A stretch of 64,000 nucleotides of DNA, taken from assembly GCF_030867095.1 (NCBI RefSeq), contig NC_081832.1, positions 59,071,444-59,135,443 on the forward strand, written 5' to 3'. The translations under genes and the position numbers were made by a program. Source of the stretch: Alligator mississippiensis (Eukaryota; Chordata; Crocodylia; Alligatoridae). Positions 45,270 to 58,659 of the stretch are shown here, one piece after another; within the stretch, counting starts at the first letter, position 1; the number at the start of each line of letters is the position of its first letter. The notes beneath the pieces are model-generated. The model worked only from the letters and a program-made list of their open reading frames with translations. It made no database searches and was not told where the DNA came from.

Positions 45270-45480
45270 GAACTGAAACTGCCTGTGTACAAGGCCCATT
45301 CACCACAAATTGGGATGCGCCGCTACTTTATTGACCTCCTGACTGTCCTCAGCAACCGCTGTAATCTCTGCCCTACAGCACGGCACCTTGCTGTCTACTT
45401 ACTGGACCTTTTTATGGATCACTACGATATTACTGTCAAGCAATTGTATGTCATTTCAATTGCCTGCCTCCTCCTAGCAA
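45270..45480 (+). CDS. CCNJL: CCNJL, second coding exon (cyclin box N-terminal half)
   Basis: This exon encodes residues 22-91. It begins [12 protein letters not shown], the linker typical of cyclin J proteins, then MRRYFIDLL (helix 1 of the cyclin box, with the conserved Arg), [14 protein letters not shown] (helix 2) and the start of the LLLASKFEE helix. The acceptor is TTCCCATAG at 45261-45269 and the donor is GCAA|GTAAGT at 45480/45481, phase 1. Translation past the donor hits a stop within eight codons, which confirms the exon end. The cyclin box normally contacts a cyclin-dependent kinase; the partner of CCNJL is not established. Confidence 0.96.
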
Positions 45481-45926
45481 GTAAGTTAGCTGTTGTCTGT
45501 TAATTCATTTGTGTTTTCCGATCAAACTAATGGTTGTTTTGTTTTTGCTGCTGGTCTCCATATGATTGGGAGTAGTTTTAACACAAAATCTAACCTCTTG
45601 GAAGTCCTTGCTTTCATCCTGAAGTTATGGGATGTTTTCCTGGGCTAGTGAGTACCTTTGTAGATTAGGCCTCTAAATATGTTGCCAAAACCCTTTTGTA
45701 AAAGTAGTAAGTGTTTGTTGATGTGCCTTTGAACCACAGTTAGGGCTTTGAGAAATACCTTTTCATTTAGTAACAAGACTAAACAAGGGGCTGGATTCTT
45801 GAATTCTTGCACTTCCAAGGAAGGTTTTTTTGGGGGGGGGGGAGGATTTTTAAAGAAATGTTCTTAAAATGGGATTTGGCCCTGGAAAGGAAGTGTTTTA
45901 AGGTTGGTCTACTCCAAACCTTACAC

Positions 45927-46165
45927 CAGTGCTTCTCAACCAGGATACCAGATTCTTTTAAGGGTGATGCAGGGTACCAGGCAATATTAGATGTACCAAC
46001 ACCTATATTTGATAAACCCAGATTTTAAATGAAAAATTAAATTTGTCAAAAGCATTCTGACCTGCTGTGGTCAGAAAAATTGCTCTAGTTTTGTATAGTT
46101 AAGAAACAATTACAGGCATTTTCTGAGCAGTGCCTTGATCTTGTAAGAAGGGTTGAGAACCACAA
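45927..46165. mobile_element. hAT-type element remnant
   Basis: It begins CAGTGCTTCTCAACCAGG and ends GGGTTGAGAACCACAA, inverted ends of the CAGTGxTTCTCAACC group. Flanks CCTTACAC and TCCTAAAC match at 5 of 8. It lies about 450 bases after CCNJL exon 2. Confidence 0.68.
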
Positions 46166-48035
46166 TCCTAAACTCCATTGCAAGATTCTGATTTGTTTGG
46201 TGCTGCATTCAGCTTAACAGTGGTTGGTAAAGAGAACATGTTACATATTCTTCTTTTGAAACAGTTTGCCTTCACTTGGCTAAAAGCTTACCTTTAAGCC
46301 ATATGTCTCTATGTACTACCCCAAGGGTAATGGTAAAACAAATGAATACACATCAAGCCTCTCCCCTCAATTTAATCATAAACACTACTCTTTTCCTAGT
46401 GCACACCAGGAAATGTTTACCATATTTCAAAAACACCTTGGTAGATGATGAGATGACTCTTGCTGGCTAATATTGCAGGGCAGGTTTTTTTTGTTTTTTT
46501 TTTTTCTTTAAATTAGAACAAGGGAGAAACCAAACTGTTGTATTGGTTTATTAGTTTGGTTTGTTTCAAGCAAGTTGGACTGAGCCAAAGAACCAGAGTC
46601 AAATACACTTGACTCTTCCTGCAAGTTCAGGACTGATCTCTGTAACTGTGTGTGGGGGGGGAGGGTTGTTTTTTATGATCTGCTTGCGTAACCGCATAAT
46701 GGTGCAAGAGCAGCTTGCAACTGCTGAAGTTCTGCTAGTTCAAAGTCCTTTGAAATTACTTGCAAAGAAAGAACAATATAATTGTTGTTTTTCTTATAAT
46801 GGATGACAGAAGGCTGAGAACTTTCAGATTTCAGCTTTTCATTTTTTTTTTTTTATGGTGTAAGGCTGGAAGCTATTGCATGATGCCCAACAGCAAAGGT
46901 TTAAGGGAAGACACTTCATGTATTTTACCACTTATGTACACTACCATCCTCTCCTCTTTCCATCTTTGCTCCTCCCAGTCAAAACTAACAGTTTACGTTT
47001 TGTTAAGTCCCAACCAGGAATCATCAGAGACAATCATGGAGCACTGGGCTCCCCATTTCTCATACTTGGATTTAAAAAAAAAAAAAAAAAAAAGCCACAG
47101 TGAGGCAAAAGGAAGCCTTCATACTGTATTTATGACAACACTAGAGGGAAATGTTTTGCAACTTCTGAGCATTGTGAGTTACAAGTAACACCTCGTTAAA
47201 ATGAGTCTGAGCTATGTGGGTAAAGGCTTTTTCTAAACATGAATTGCACTGCTATTTGATTGAAAACAGTGCAGTTGGAGGAGTTTGACCCATTCCTGTC
47301 ATCCAATGTAGATGCAGTTCCCATGCAGGAAAGGGTACAGACTATTTGAATGTATACAAAAAGATTAAGGAATAGAAGGCTTTCAGTGTGAAAACAATGT
47401 GGGCCCATCTGTGCTGGCCAGTCAAGCTATACTGGAACTTGGATTCACTACAAGCAAGAGGAATGAGGTGTCCCTTGACTAATTTAATGTTCTGTAGTCA
47501 GTAAAAATATTTGTTTGAATTATGTGCAGAATGGGAAAGGTAGAGACAGCATCTGGAAATTCAAGCCATGTAGCAACTTTTAAGGGAGTAATGAAAGTTG
47601 TAATTCTATAGTAACATGAACTGTTACTTTGCTCTGAGATGTTTGGTTTCAATGTCAAGTGCTAGTATAAACAGGACAAACTCTCCACAGTAATCTTCAT
47701 ACAATTTTTTTTGACTGTTTCAATACAATTCCGTTCATGGGGAGCTTGCTGAGAAAAAGGCTTTCAGTAATAGCAAATACCTTAATGCAGGCAGGGGCAT
47801 ACCTCCACAGTCCTTAGCTTACTGAGACAGCCTAGAGCAAAAAGCCAAGTGCCTCTGCTGTCTGGGTGTTCAGTCAGACAGCACTGCTGTGGTTTTTCTT
47901 TTGGGAACAGAGTAATATATACATACATCATCAGCTTTGTCTTGGCTATATTAAAAAGAGCCTGTTTTGAAGAAAGTGCAATAAGTTGCCCTCCAGTAAC
48001 AAAGAGCCTAATCCATAGGCAGACTTAATTATTCT

Positions 48036-48975
48036 AATTGTCTTGGTGCCTGCCACTTTAAGAGCTAGGCCAGGGAGAAGGCAGGTGTCTGATGAGGGTG
48101 GCCATTTAATGCCCAGCTCTCTGAGTTGAAGGGGAGCAATTTGTGGCCAGCAGGGAAGAAACATCTCCCTGCTGAGTTCTGCTGCTCCAGAAAGACCTAG
48201 AAGGTAAGGGCAAAAGCTTATGGGGGTGGCTAGGAGGCTCTTGTTCCTGGGCGTGACCTAAAACTGTGCCCTGCTGGGGATGGGTGGCCTCATGGGACTC
48301 CTAGTGGTGTGGGAGGCCCCAGGCAATGCCAGGCCAATTACCACCCTGGTAAAAGGCGGGTTGGGGTGCCTTTAATCCCAGCTCCCACAGCCAGGTGGGT
48401 AATCCTGTAGCAGGGCCTGAGAAGGCAGACCTATGTTAGCGTGGGCTAGTTGCTCAGAAGCCTGATTTGAGGCACCCTTGACTAGTCAATGCTGAGGCCA
48501 GAACCAGAAGGGTCAAAAGGGCCAGGAGCCTACTGTGAGGGATGCCCAGAGCTGAGGGCCTGGGGTTCTGACTGGTCTTGGAGGTGAGACTAGGGCATGT
48601 GTGGCTGAAGGTCCCGGGGGCAGGGGCACACCTGAGAGGGGGAAGAGTGCAGGGAGCTAGGCACCTCAGAATGAGGGCAGAGTTGAGAATGAGGCCACCT
48701 GCTAAGAGAGATCTAGTTGGGGTCCAGACTGGAGGGTTATGGGGACCCAGTGTGGGGCCAGAGACATCAAGAACTTCGATACCATCTGCAAGGCATGGGC
48801 TGTAGTGTAGGGGATGTTTCAGAGCGGCAGATGACTCCCCCTGGCATCAGGGCAGAAAATGGACAGCCTCCCACCTAATTAAAACCATAGTTATGTATCA
48901 TCAAGGCATGGTAGGAAAAAGAGAGGGGCAGGTGGTTAGCCCAGAAACAGTTGGGCAGGAAGGCCCCCTGTTACA
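48036..48975 (+). mobile_element. LTR-like block, related in style to 15.1 kb element
   Basis: This ~940-bp GC-richer stretch ends AGGCCCCCTGTTACA, like the AGGGCAACCTGTTACA end of the element at 15141-16158. It begins with TGCC..CTTTAAGAGCTAGGCCAG, which resembles that element's GTTAAAAGCTGAGCCTGGCCAG promoter region. The left boundary is not certain and no target duplication is seen. It is probably a diverged or truncated solo LTR. Confidence 0.4.
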
Positions 48976-49499
48976 GGGATGCATTTTGTTTTGTTTTTTT
49001 AAGTTGTCCTAGTTTAAATTTAGTGCAAGTCCAATGTGAAAATTTATTTTGGAAAAGCACAGGACTGCCTTAATGGAAAGTTGAGTCATATAACTTAATT
49101 ACACTACTATGGTAAAAAGAGAACCTATTTTGTGTATGGAGAGTTGTTAAAAAGAAATATGCTCTTAACAGTATAAAATCATAATAACCATTGGAACCTG
49201 CTCCTTTCTTCCCTGGAGAACCATTCTTACTCACAGCTGGTGTTGAAGTACCTGTTACAGGAGACAATTCTTCCTTGAACATTTGGGCAATTGTTAGTTT
49301 ATTGCTGTTCCTTTTCTGTGAGGATTCTGTTTTTACTACAATTTAGTAACTTTGTTTTGCATTTCAGTTTTGTTTAGCCAGAGTGCCCTAGCAATCTATT
49401 GTTGGCTTAGTGATGCACAACATCCCAGATATTCAGTTACTTCTCAGGAGGTTTTCACACAACTTTTTAATTCTTTCACCTGTAGTTCCTAGGAGCTTA

Positions 49500-49843
49500 G
49501 GGCACTTCTACATGTGCTCCTGGAGGGCAGGGGGGAGAAGGTGACACTAATTAGAGCAGCTCTGAGAGCCACCATAATTAAAGCATGGCAGCATCTTGTG
49601 TATTAACATCCCCATGCTTCAAAATGGTGGCAGGGGAACTTGAACTAAAGCTCATTTGACTGGCTTTATTCAAGCACCCCCACTGCCATTTTAAAGCACA
49701 GGGTTGTGAATATATGAGATACAGATGCTCGCTGGAGTGCAGTAATTACCACACTCCACCAGACTGGATTAATCAAGTCTGTTTTCATCATGCTGTAATT
49801 GCAGTGCATCAGAGCAGCCTGTGTGCTCGTGTATGGGTACCTT
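49500..49843 (-). mobile_element. palindromic MITE, copy C (inverted)
   Basis: The complement reads CTGCTCTGATGCACTGCAAT, GACTTGATTAATCCAGTC, GAGTGTGGTAATTACTGC and the inverted half with GCATGGGGATGTTAATACAC, in the order of copies A and B. Ends are AGGGCACTTCTACATG and the complement of AGGTACCCATACACGAGC. Confidence 0.82.
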
Positions 49844-50626
49844 TAGTTAGCAGCAGCAACTGGAATGAGGGGAGATGTTAGCATTACTTCAGCTGTGAGC
49901 AATCTCTCCTCATCCTGTTCCCCCGCTAAGTGTGTACAGCTGCTGCCAGACCTTGGTTCATCTCTTGGGTTCCACTTCATGCTGCTCTCCTGAAATACAG
50001 TTGGCAAATATTCATTAGTGACAGTGCAGCAGCCAACCAGAATGAATGCTCAAGTACCTTTTGACAGATGCAGCCAAGCTACTTACTTTAATGGCCACAG
50101 TCCAAAAACTAAAGCCAGTGCAAGTCCTAGTTATCTGAGGGAGGAGGCCTTTGTGGTCTCCGTTGTTGCCTGGGAGGAAAAGTGAGTGGCAGGGGAAAGC
50201 TGCCATCTAGCAGAGGGGCTTAGAAACAGTATACCTGCAAGCAGCACTCTAAGGCAACGAGGCTTGCTGTTCAGGACCACCTGATTTATGATCTTTTTGA
50301 ACTTCCACAAGCTCTAATTCTAGTCCAGTTGGCTAAACTGCTCTTGACAACATAGGCAGGAAATCTGTTTGGCCTCTAATAAGATAAGTTCCTGTAATTA
50401 AGACAAGAAAACCATGACACTGAAAAGGTCTTGGCAGGGAACAGACAGTTGTCCCATCCCTCCCCTGTCCCCCCTTCCTAGTCTGTATCAACTTCCCCTG
50501 TTTTGACTCAAAACCCAGGACAGTCAGACCCCTATAATTCCAAAGTCTGTTTCTGTGGTGTTTTGTTGGTTTGGTTTTGTTTTTTTTACCTTCAAATACT
50601 TCACAGGTACACTGTTTTCACCTTAT

Positions 50627-50770
50627 GGCAGTGGTGCTCAACCTCTTTGGGGATGGTGCGAGGGGAGGGGAGTGTGTCCCTGTTGGTCCAGGGTCCAGAT
50701 CCAGCTAGGGCTCTGATCCGTCTCCTATGGTGCTATGGGTCTCTGCTGTGCAGGAGGAAGGAGGTGTGGT
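50627..50770 (+). mobile_element. hAT end fragment
   Basis: GGCAGTGGTGCTCAACCTCTTTGG is a typical CAGTGGTxCTCAACCTxTTTGG hAT left end. The right end was not found nearby. Confidence 0.4.
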
Positions 50771-52912
50771 CTGGTTAAAATCTTGCTGAGGATAATAAAG
50801 AGATTATTATGACATACTAGTTTTACTGCTAAACAGATTGAATACCTTTTGTCTCTGCTTTTGTCTGGCTGCTGGATAAGAGACTTTTATTAGGCCTTGC
50901 AGTGTGTCCAAGAAATCTGTTTCTTGAAGTGTGGGAGTGGCAGTGGCGTACAGGAGGAGAATCCAGATTTCTGGATTCATCCTGCCTGGTCAAGTTCAAA
51001 CCAGCAGATTCTCTACCTTTATGGATGTGGATAAAGTATTCAGCATGTGCCGTTTCTTCAGTGTCTGCCATACCTGATGCCTGCTTTTCTCTCAGCCCCC
51101 ACTTTCTCTCAAAGTACTATATTCTCATGAAGATTTAGCTTACCCGCTAGCTAGAAAAAAGCTAACAAAATGCAGCAAAGCCTTGAAAGCAGTGACTACA
51201 GCTTGACTTGTCCTTATTTTACTGAGCTCATCTTTAGAATTTCAAGGTTTTAAGTGTTCAAGAGAGGCTGCTTTGTGGCCCAGTTTTTCTTGCTCATTCA
51301 GTGAAAAATGGAGGAACACCTGAGTTGTTTCGAATTTATCCTTGCTTAGCTAGGCATCAGCACTGGGGCTGGCTTTCACGGCTGCCATGTCCTGTAATGT
51401 TCCTAATGGTTTATGAACGTGAGAGGAATGCACTTTGTTATTAACTTAGCCAGCCTGTCTTCCCCCACTTCTGTATTTTTACCTACTCCCTTTTTTTCCT
51501 CTCTGTCTCAGACCTTTTCTTTTCTCTTCAGTGTTCTGTCACACTCTTGGTCATGTCTTGTTTTTTCCTCTTTAGCCCTTTTAACAGCTTCTGTCTTCTT
51601 TCACCACAGGTTGAATGCTCTGGTTTGGCTTGATCTTGTGTGCGGTATCAGTCAAAATATCCAAAGCGTGTGTCCTAGCATTTTAAAGTTCGTAACAACA
51701 GATTTCTCACATGATTTAAAAACTTGTAGCTGCTTTATGGGAAACTTTAGGACTTCAAATCCTGCACAAAAAAACCCAACCAACCAACCAAAAAACACTT
51801 TAATCTTTCCTGTTTTGGAAGATGTTCTGGGTTTTGTTTTTGTACCCCTGCCCACCCAACCAGCCCTTGGAAAGTAGGGGATGAAGAGTCTTTTATATTT
51901 TCTTAAACTTGCCATTTTAAATCCACTCTCTCCAGCCGCAGAGATATATCAAGAGAAAGTGCAGGAGTTTGCAGCAATTTCAGGAATTCTTCATTTGGGT
52001 CTAAGGAAATACAGCAAAGACTTGCAGAATTTGAAGAACTGCAAATTCTTGGAAGTGACTGACTGCACAGATTTTGTGTAAACTTCTCCATTTTTTCATC
52101 AGAGCTAGTCAAAAGATCACCCTTTGCGATCAGAATGTTAAAATATAGTCTTCCATATTTCTAAAAATGTTTGCCACTGCTTGATTAGGAGCAACATGAC
52201 AAATTCCAGGCTTGTTTAAATCATCTATTGTCATACTGGACTTGACCACACTTTTCACCCTATTCTAGTCATTGAAACATTTGTTAGTGTGACTTCCACA
52301 TTAGAAATCTGCATGTGGCTAACCTGAAGTAAAAGCCCTGGTTATAAAATAAATAAATAAATAAAGGTGCATTCCTACAAGGACATTTGAACTGAGTCAA
52401 ATCTGTAAACTTCAGGGAATGACTGCTTGGCAGATCTGTTGCTGTTGCCACTGCTGTTTCTGTGTCTTGTTGTGTTTTTTGTTTTGTTTTTTTTTGTTTG
52501 AGAAATACACAATTTATGATGTATGTGCTAGCATATCATTGCCTGCTCCTTAATTGGCTCAATGTAAGAAATGTTCAAGTATGTGATTTTTATGGCTGAA
52601 AACAAATAATGGAGGAAATTTTTCTTGCAAAAATTAATTTTTGTTCAGCTTTGGTAACTGTTACCACCTAATAGCTGCTAATCTGTGGAGGGTATAAATG
52701 TTCTTGCAGTCTGTTTTAAAAGTTTCATGCATGTGTTTTTTGGTTTTTTTTCAGTTGATAGGCATGGAAGACTGTATTGGTACCCCTGAGTCTTATCAGG
52801 ACCCCTGACTTCAGAGAACAGGGTCATTTTCTCTCTTCCTTGCTCTCTTGCTGTTTTGTCTATTTTAAAACTAGCTGAGAATACTTAAACGAAGTTCTGG
52901 TGACATTGGAGT

Positions 52913-52990
52913 GATATAGCTGTGATGGTCTAGGAAAAATGCAAGTAGCAAGTTGGTCCAATATAGAGTATTGCCCACAAATACCCTTAT
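52913..52990 (+). mobile_element. SINE-like repeat fragment
   Basis: TATAGCTGTGATGGTCTAGG..GTTGGTCCAATATAG resembles the head of the repeat at 25505 but is strongly diverged and short. Confidence 0.3.
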
Positions 52991-54039
52991 TCTAAATGGA
53001 GTTCTGTTTCTTGTGACTGTTATATACCTTGCTGCAGAGGTCAATGCAACTTATTCAGGATTATCTATAACAAGATACCAAAGAGCCAAGACTGAAGGGG
53101 AACAGTGGTCAAGATGCCAGAGACCTCCAACTCTGGGGTTCCTCTGACAGTAGTTATATCTGAACAAAAATAAAAAATTAGATTAATCCCTTCAGACTGT
53201 CAGAGTAGCGAGCTTTCACTGTCAGGCCTGGGGCGTCTTTGAAGAATTAACATTTTGTAATAGGTTTGGCAGTGAGATAGCAGTTTAACATTATGCTAAT
53301 CCAGTGTGGGCTTGTCCCACTTCAATGGTTGGACACTAAAGAGGTTTGAGATCGCTGTAGACTCCACGGCAGCAGAACTGGGATTTTAGCTGAAGGTATA
53401 GAGGCTCACGCGTTCAGATACACTTTGTTATTGATTCATCCGTAATGATGGAACTGAAACCCTGATAGGAAAGTCCTGGAGGATCTAGGATTTTTATTTT
53501 TTGAATACTTTATAACTGTTACAAAGGACTCTTCTGGGGAGGTCACTAAATGGGATAATGCTTCAAGAAAATAAATGGGAAACCTGAGCCTGCCTGGCCT
53601 GCATTTGGAAATGCACGTTTAAGCCTGAAAACCTGTGCTGTGTTCCTAACTGTCCCCAAGAGCAGAGAGCTGATTACTGAATTGAGGGTAAAGGCTACAC
53701 ACCAAATAGTAGCTTAGGTGCCTCCTACCACTCTAGGTATTTGAAGGATGAAAATTGGATTATGGATGTTGCCAAGAGGAAGGACATCTGTTTTCCAGGG
53801 CAAGAAGATTCTCACTGGCTCTGACTTGCACATGCATTGAGTTTGAAGTTTTTTTTTTTTCTGAAAAGACAATTGCAGCATTGCCACCTTCAAACATTCA
53901 GAACTCATGAGTCGGGGAATAGGAACATCTTGAGACTGGATTAAAAAAAAAAAGGGTTTTAGAAAATCACCTTGACATCTTTCACATGCTTTGCATATGT
54001 TTAAACCTGAGGATCACACTTTTTTGATCTTTATTCCTC

Positions 54040-54230
54040 CACAGGTGAAAGGACTAAACCATCCCCGGGGCATAGTGTGGCATGCAGGCCTCGGGGCAGA
54101 TTGGTGGGGGGGAAGAGGGAGGGGCTGAGGCTGCACTGCCACAACAAGGATTGACCCCCTCACTGAAACGCCAGCATCTTACCAGTCGATGTGCTCTGCC
54201 CAAAAATGTTGCCAACCTCTAGACTGGACA
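54040..54230. mobile_element. possible hAT remnant
   Basis: The segment ends ATGTTGCCAACCTCTAG, which resembles the inner part of a hAT right end, and carries GC-rich DNA with GGCATGCAGGCCTCGGGGC. The left end is unclear. Confidence 0.25.
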
Positions 54231-56268
54231 TTCTTTTAAAAAATAAAATTGAAATTCTGCAGTTTAAATATGATATTATAAACACATTTTTAAAAAGGTC
54301 TTGTGTGTGTATGTGTTGTGCACGTAAAAAATATAGCAAAAATCGTGAGTTGGAAAGACTTCAAATTACTGACATTAAGTAGGTTCACCTAAAAATGGTG
54401 GGGAATCAAGAAATTCTTGATGAAGCACAAGTAACAAGAATCTATGTGCCTTTCACAGCAAAAATAAACCACTTTTCTTCATCTTTTCTTAGGTCAGTCC
54501 ATATCTTGAAACTTGGCATTGCCTCAGTACTATAAAGGGAGTGAAATGTAATGTCCTATTGTCTTATTGTACTGCACTAGCCCACATGGATATGTTAGAG
54601 AAGGGTGTCACTGCAAGGTGCTGTACAGCTTAATTGCCCTTGAAAATAGCTCAGTCAGGGTTATGGCAAGATGCAATGGACAGCAGACTAAGGGGAGGGA
54701 AGAATAGAGTAAGCTAGCTGTTTTATAAGCATGAGTCTTATTAGCTGGTCATGTTTAATCTTGTCTGTAAGATGAGCTAGGCAAGTGACCAGTTCCCAGT
54801 AAAAAAAACAAAAACAACTAAAAACATTTTTCACAAAGAGAAGATTTTCAGTGTGAAGAGAGAACCTCAGCAGTGTTGCCTGGCAGAGTAGATTTAAGGC
54901 AGAGAGAAAACATTTCATTAGTTCATGTGTCCAGAGAGGGTTAATAGTAGACTGCTCTCGTTCAGTCAGCTGTGTTCTCACCTAGCGGGTCAGAGTAGGA
55001 GTAAAGAAAAACTTAGTCCTGCAGCCTTCTGCTACATAGCACTTTGTAGGACTGAATGGGTCTTTCTTGCGTGCTGGGTGAGACGTGCTGACATCTGTGT
55101 ATCTCTCACTTGCCTGGATTGAATTGGGTGTTTATGGAATGGAAAGTACTTACGAATCTTTAAACTGACCATCACTAGGTCTTTTTTTTTATCCTCCTCA
55201 CTCCTCTGTAGGACTCTGAAACTCTAATAAAACTAATTGCCTGTGTGTCCTCCTTTTGTTCTGTCCATGTGCAAAACCCCAGAAGACCTGTCTCCCCCCA
55301 GCTCCGATAGTAAACACTTTTAACTGCACACTATAGTATTGCACAGCAACTGTTGCTGCTTACAATGGATGAGTCACTGCTTTAGGGTACCTTTTGACAG
55401 TTGTGATGCCTTCCCATTTTATTCTCTGCCCCCTACTTAAAAGCCAGCATGGGGAGGCAGCTTTAATCCTCACTGGACAGATGAACTGATGAAATGTCCT
55501 TTCTTCAACTTATATCTGTTCCTCTTGGCAACACTGGTCATGGTTTTTTCTTCATGGAGCTCAAAAATCTTTAATTAAAAAAAAAATCAAGTTTTTTACA
55601 CTGGAATAACCCTTGCTTTTGATCAGAACAGCAATGCTTTATATAAGTAACTTGAAAATTTGAGCTATTAAGATTAAAATGAAAGAACTAAAAAGATAAA
55701 TATTGGGGGTTTTTTTAAATGTGCCCACCAATTAAATGTTCTGTTTTTTAATTATGCAAAACTGCTATGGACAAAAGATGTAGCAAAAATGTAGTGGGTA
55801 CGTAATCTTACTCACTTGAATAGCTCCGCTGAATTAAATGGAACACAACTGTGTGTAAACATTTGCCGTGTGAGGGCTAAACTCTGTATTATTAAGGTGT
55901 AATATGTTTGCCACTTGAAAACAACTGCTTTGGGGTGGCAGTAAATATTTGTGTGCTTTGTTCTGTTTTCCCCTTTAGATTTTAACAGTAGCTGGGAATC
56001 TTGAAACTTGATGCGCATAAATAGCTCTTGCATGCATGGCTTTAAGCTTTTCTAAGACTTGCATGTGCAGCTCCTTGCACCTTTCCCTGCCCGTAGCATA
56101 ACATTGCAAATTTAGAGTGTAGCTTAGTAGAAGCATTTCCTCTTCTTGCCTTGTGGATATTTGTATTGGAAGGTGTTACTGGTTGTAAATCTAACATAGA
56201 TTGTTGCTGAAATACAAAATTCATAAACCCTAGGCTATTCTGGAAGCTTCTGCTTCTTCAGCAATCTG

Positions 56269-56690
56269 CTTCTGGTCCACTTGCAGGTCTGCTGCTGAGC
56301 ACGCTGGTGTGTTTTGTTTCCCCCCCCCCCACACCTCCCTGGCTTGGCAGTCGGCTGTGGGGGGACCCCGGGGTCCCCCCAAGACCCAGGAGGCACCAGT
56401 TACCAAGCCAGGAGGGTGCGGGGAGGCTCCCCGGCAGCCCAGAAGTGGACAAGAAGTGCTTCTAGTCCACTTCTGGGTCTGCTGCTGAAGCACGCTGGCA
56501 TGTGCCTGTGGGACACTCCATTTACCCCCCCATTGCGGCATTGACAAGCCGCCTGGTGAAAAACATTTAAAGTTGTGTCTATGTCTGAATGGCTGAATCT
56601 TTCTGATTCGAAGAGATTAAAGGGTCTCCTGATTCGATTCGGCCACCAAATCAGGCCCAATCAAATCAGCAACCAAAGCTTTGCACAGCC
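56269..56690. repeat. GC-rich repeat with ~190-bp direct duplication
   Basis: CTTCTGGTCCACTT..GGTCTGCTGCTGAGCACGCTGG at 56269 recurs at 56459 as CTTCTAGTCCACTT..GGTCTGCTGCTGAAGCACGCTGG. The block ends with GATTCGATTCGGCC..AAGCTTTGCACAGCCCTA, a sequence of DNA-transposon type. It is probably one repeat element with an internal duplication. Confidence 0.6.
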
Positions 56691-58659
56691 CTAGTACACC
56701 CATCTGCCAGTGTATTTCTGTCTCTTGAAATCTTTGTGACAAGTTCTAGGATAGTTCTGGGAGAGGCATAAAGGCCACAGAGGGATCACTTCCCCTTGAG
56801 TTTTGAAAACGTGTTCAGACTTGATTTTTCTGACAGCTAGAGGCTAGTGCATAAACTCTGTGGCTTAATTGCTCTCCTGAATCTTAAAAGGGCTTTCTTT
56901 TGTTCCTCAACTCCACATTCTCTTCTTATTTTACGATCAGAATTTGATGGTTGAATTTTCTTTTTAGTAAATAACCTCATGCTCTTTGGCACTGTTGCTT
57001 TCTAGGCATTTCTCAGGGGCTTCTAACAGTATTTTACATGCTCTTTGTTTATAACTAGAACTTTCTGGCAATATCTGAAAAGGCTCAGATAATGTAAAAT
57101 ATTTGATTAAAAAACTACACTTTTTTTGAAAAAGAGGAAAAATTGTCAACTTTTTAACCCACTCGTAAGCAAGCGTTCATCTTTGATAGAGGGAAATACT
57201 GTCATTAGACAAGGTGAACTTGCTGTTTTCTAAGCTCATACAACAGTGTGTTTTTAGAGACTTGACTTGACAATAATGTTCTTTGAAATGGTGTGGCATA
57301 TTGGTCTGATCTCCAAGACCCTTTGTGCCTGATCCTTTTTACAATCTTACTAGTGCAGTGGATGAAAGCCCTGATTGCTACTGAAAACAGAGGGATGTAT
57401 AGTTCCCCGTAAGTCATATAGTGCAAATACATAGCCAAGCAGCTTGTTTGAATCTAGCAAACAAATTGTCTCGAGAAAGAAATAAGTTTGGTCCATGTGG
57501 AGAACTCCAGGCAGACCCCTCTCTCCCTACTTTCCATAGTAATTGCTGCCTCAGCTGTAATGTCATTGTGCTAAGATCATTTAATTACTGCATTATTAAC
57601 TTTTACCTCAAAATACCATTATCTTGTTAGTTACAAATCAATTTGCAGTTGTAGATTTTTATACTAAAAATCAAATTCATTATAAACTACCCCTTTTAGG
57701 AAAGGGGAATTAGATGGTCTCTCACTACTTTTTTAACCGCTTCTGAGAAATAAGGGAGTAATTCAAGGGACAGTCACAGTCCAGTGTGCTGGTAAATGTA
57801 GCAAAAAAAGTTGTGACTGCTAGTACGGTGTATTTGCTCTGAAAATGTATACTCTCTTCTAATCACATGAGAATTATTTATGTTAATCACTTGGTTACAG
57901 TATACTGCTTCTAACCTTTCAGTGACCTGAGCTTAATGAGGCCCACCACGGCGGAAGGAACAAAGCAAAATTCTGAGAAACTTGAAGCAAAGTTGGAGCT
58001 GCCTTAAGGCTTCTAAATGTGTCGTCGTTTTGTGGCATGTGCATTCAGCTTTCAAATGACCTGCCCAAAGGAGCTTCCTTTCTAAATATTAGATCTTTAG
58101 CTGCTGTGTTTCTGCAAACTGCTCTTGTGCTCACTCTTTCTCTCCAACTTTCTACCTTTTGCACAACCACTTTCCATCTTTGTCAGGAAAGTCAGCCCAT
58201 AAGATGTTATAGGGAAGTTTGGTATAATATAAGCTATCAGGGTTACTTTAAACAAACACAGTACAAATATGTGGGATCTAACATTATTTGGTTCTAGTTC
58301 TGGCTTTGAAGCTTTACTTCATGCATACGTGTGGGAGAATCCCTGCACCCCTCTCTTGCTGGGGGTGAGGGTGCACCTAAGGTTTCTGGGCACTCTTGGC
58401 CTACAGATCACCTACATCAGACATCATGTGAGAAGTGAAGTTTACAGCATACTCTCTTTCTGTAACAGTTTCTAAAATCCTCGGAGAAGGTGGGGGGCAA
58501 ACTACATAGCTACCTTTGTTTCCCTGCCTCAGTGCCTTTGTTGCCCTTGTGCATTCTTAAGAATTCATTCAGAGTACTCTTAACAATTTAGGATCCTTCC
58601 CCTACACCTGGCTTCTCTGAATCATGACCTCTTCCCTTCTCTTCCTGTACCAGAGACCT

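Noticed and set aside
51881..52081. 66-codon open frame with EIYQEKVQEFAAISG
   Set aside because: It has no flanking splice signals that join it to a longer frame and no recognised family. Its length is within chance expectation.
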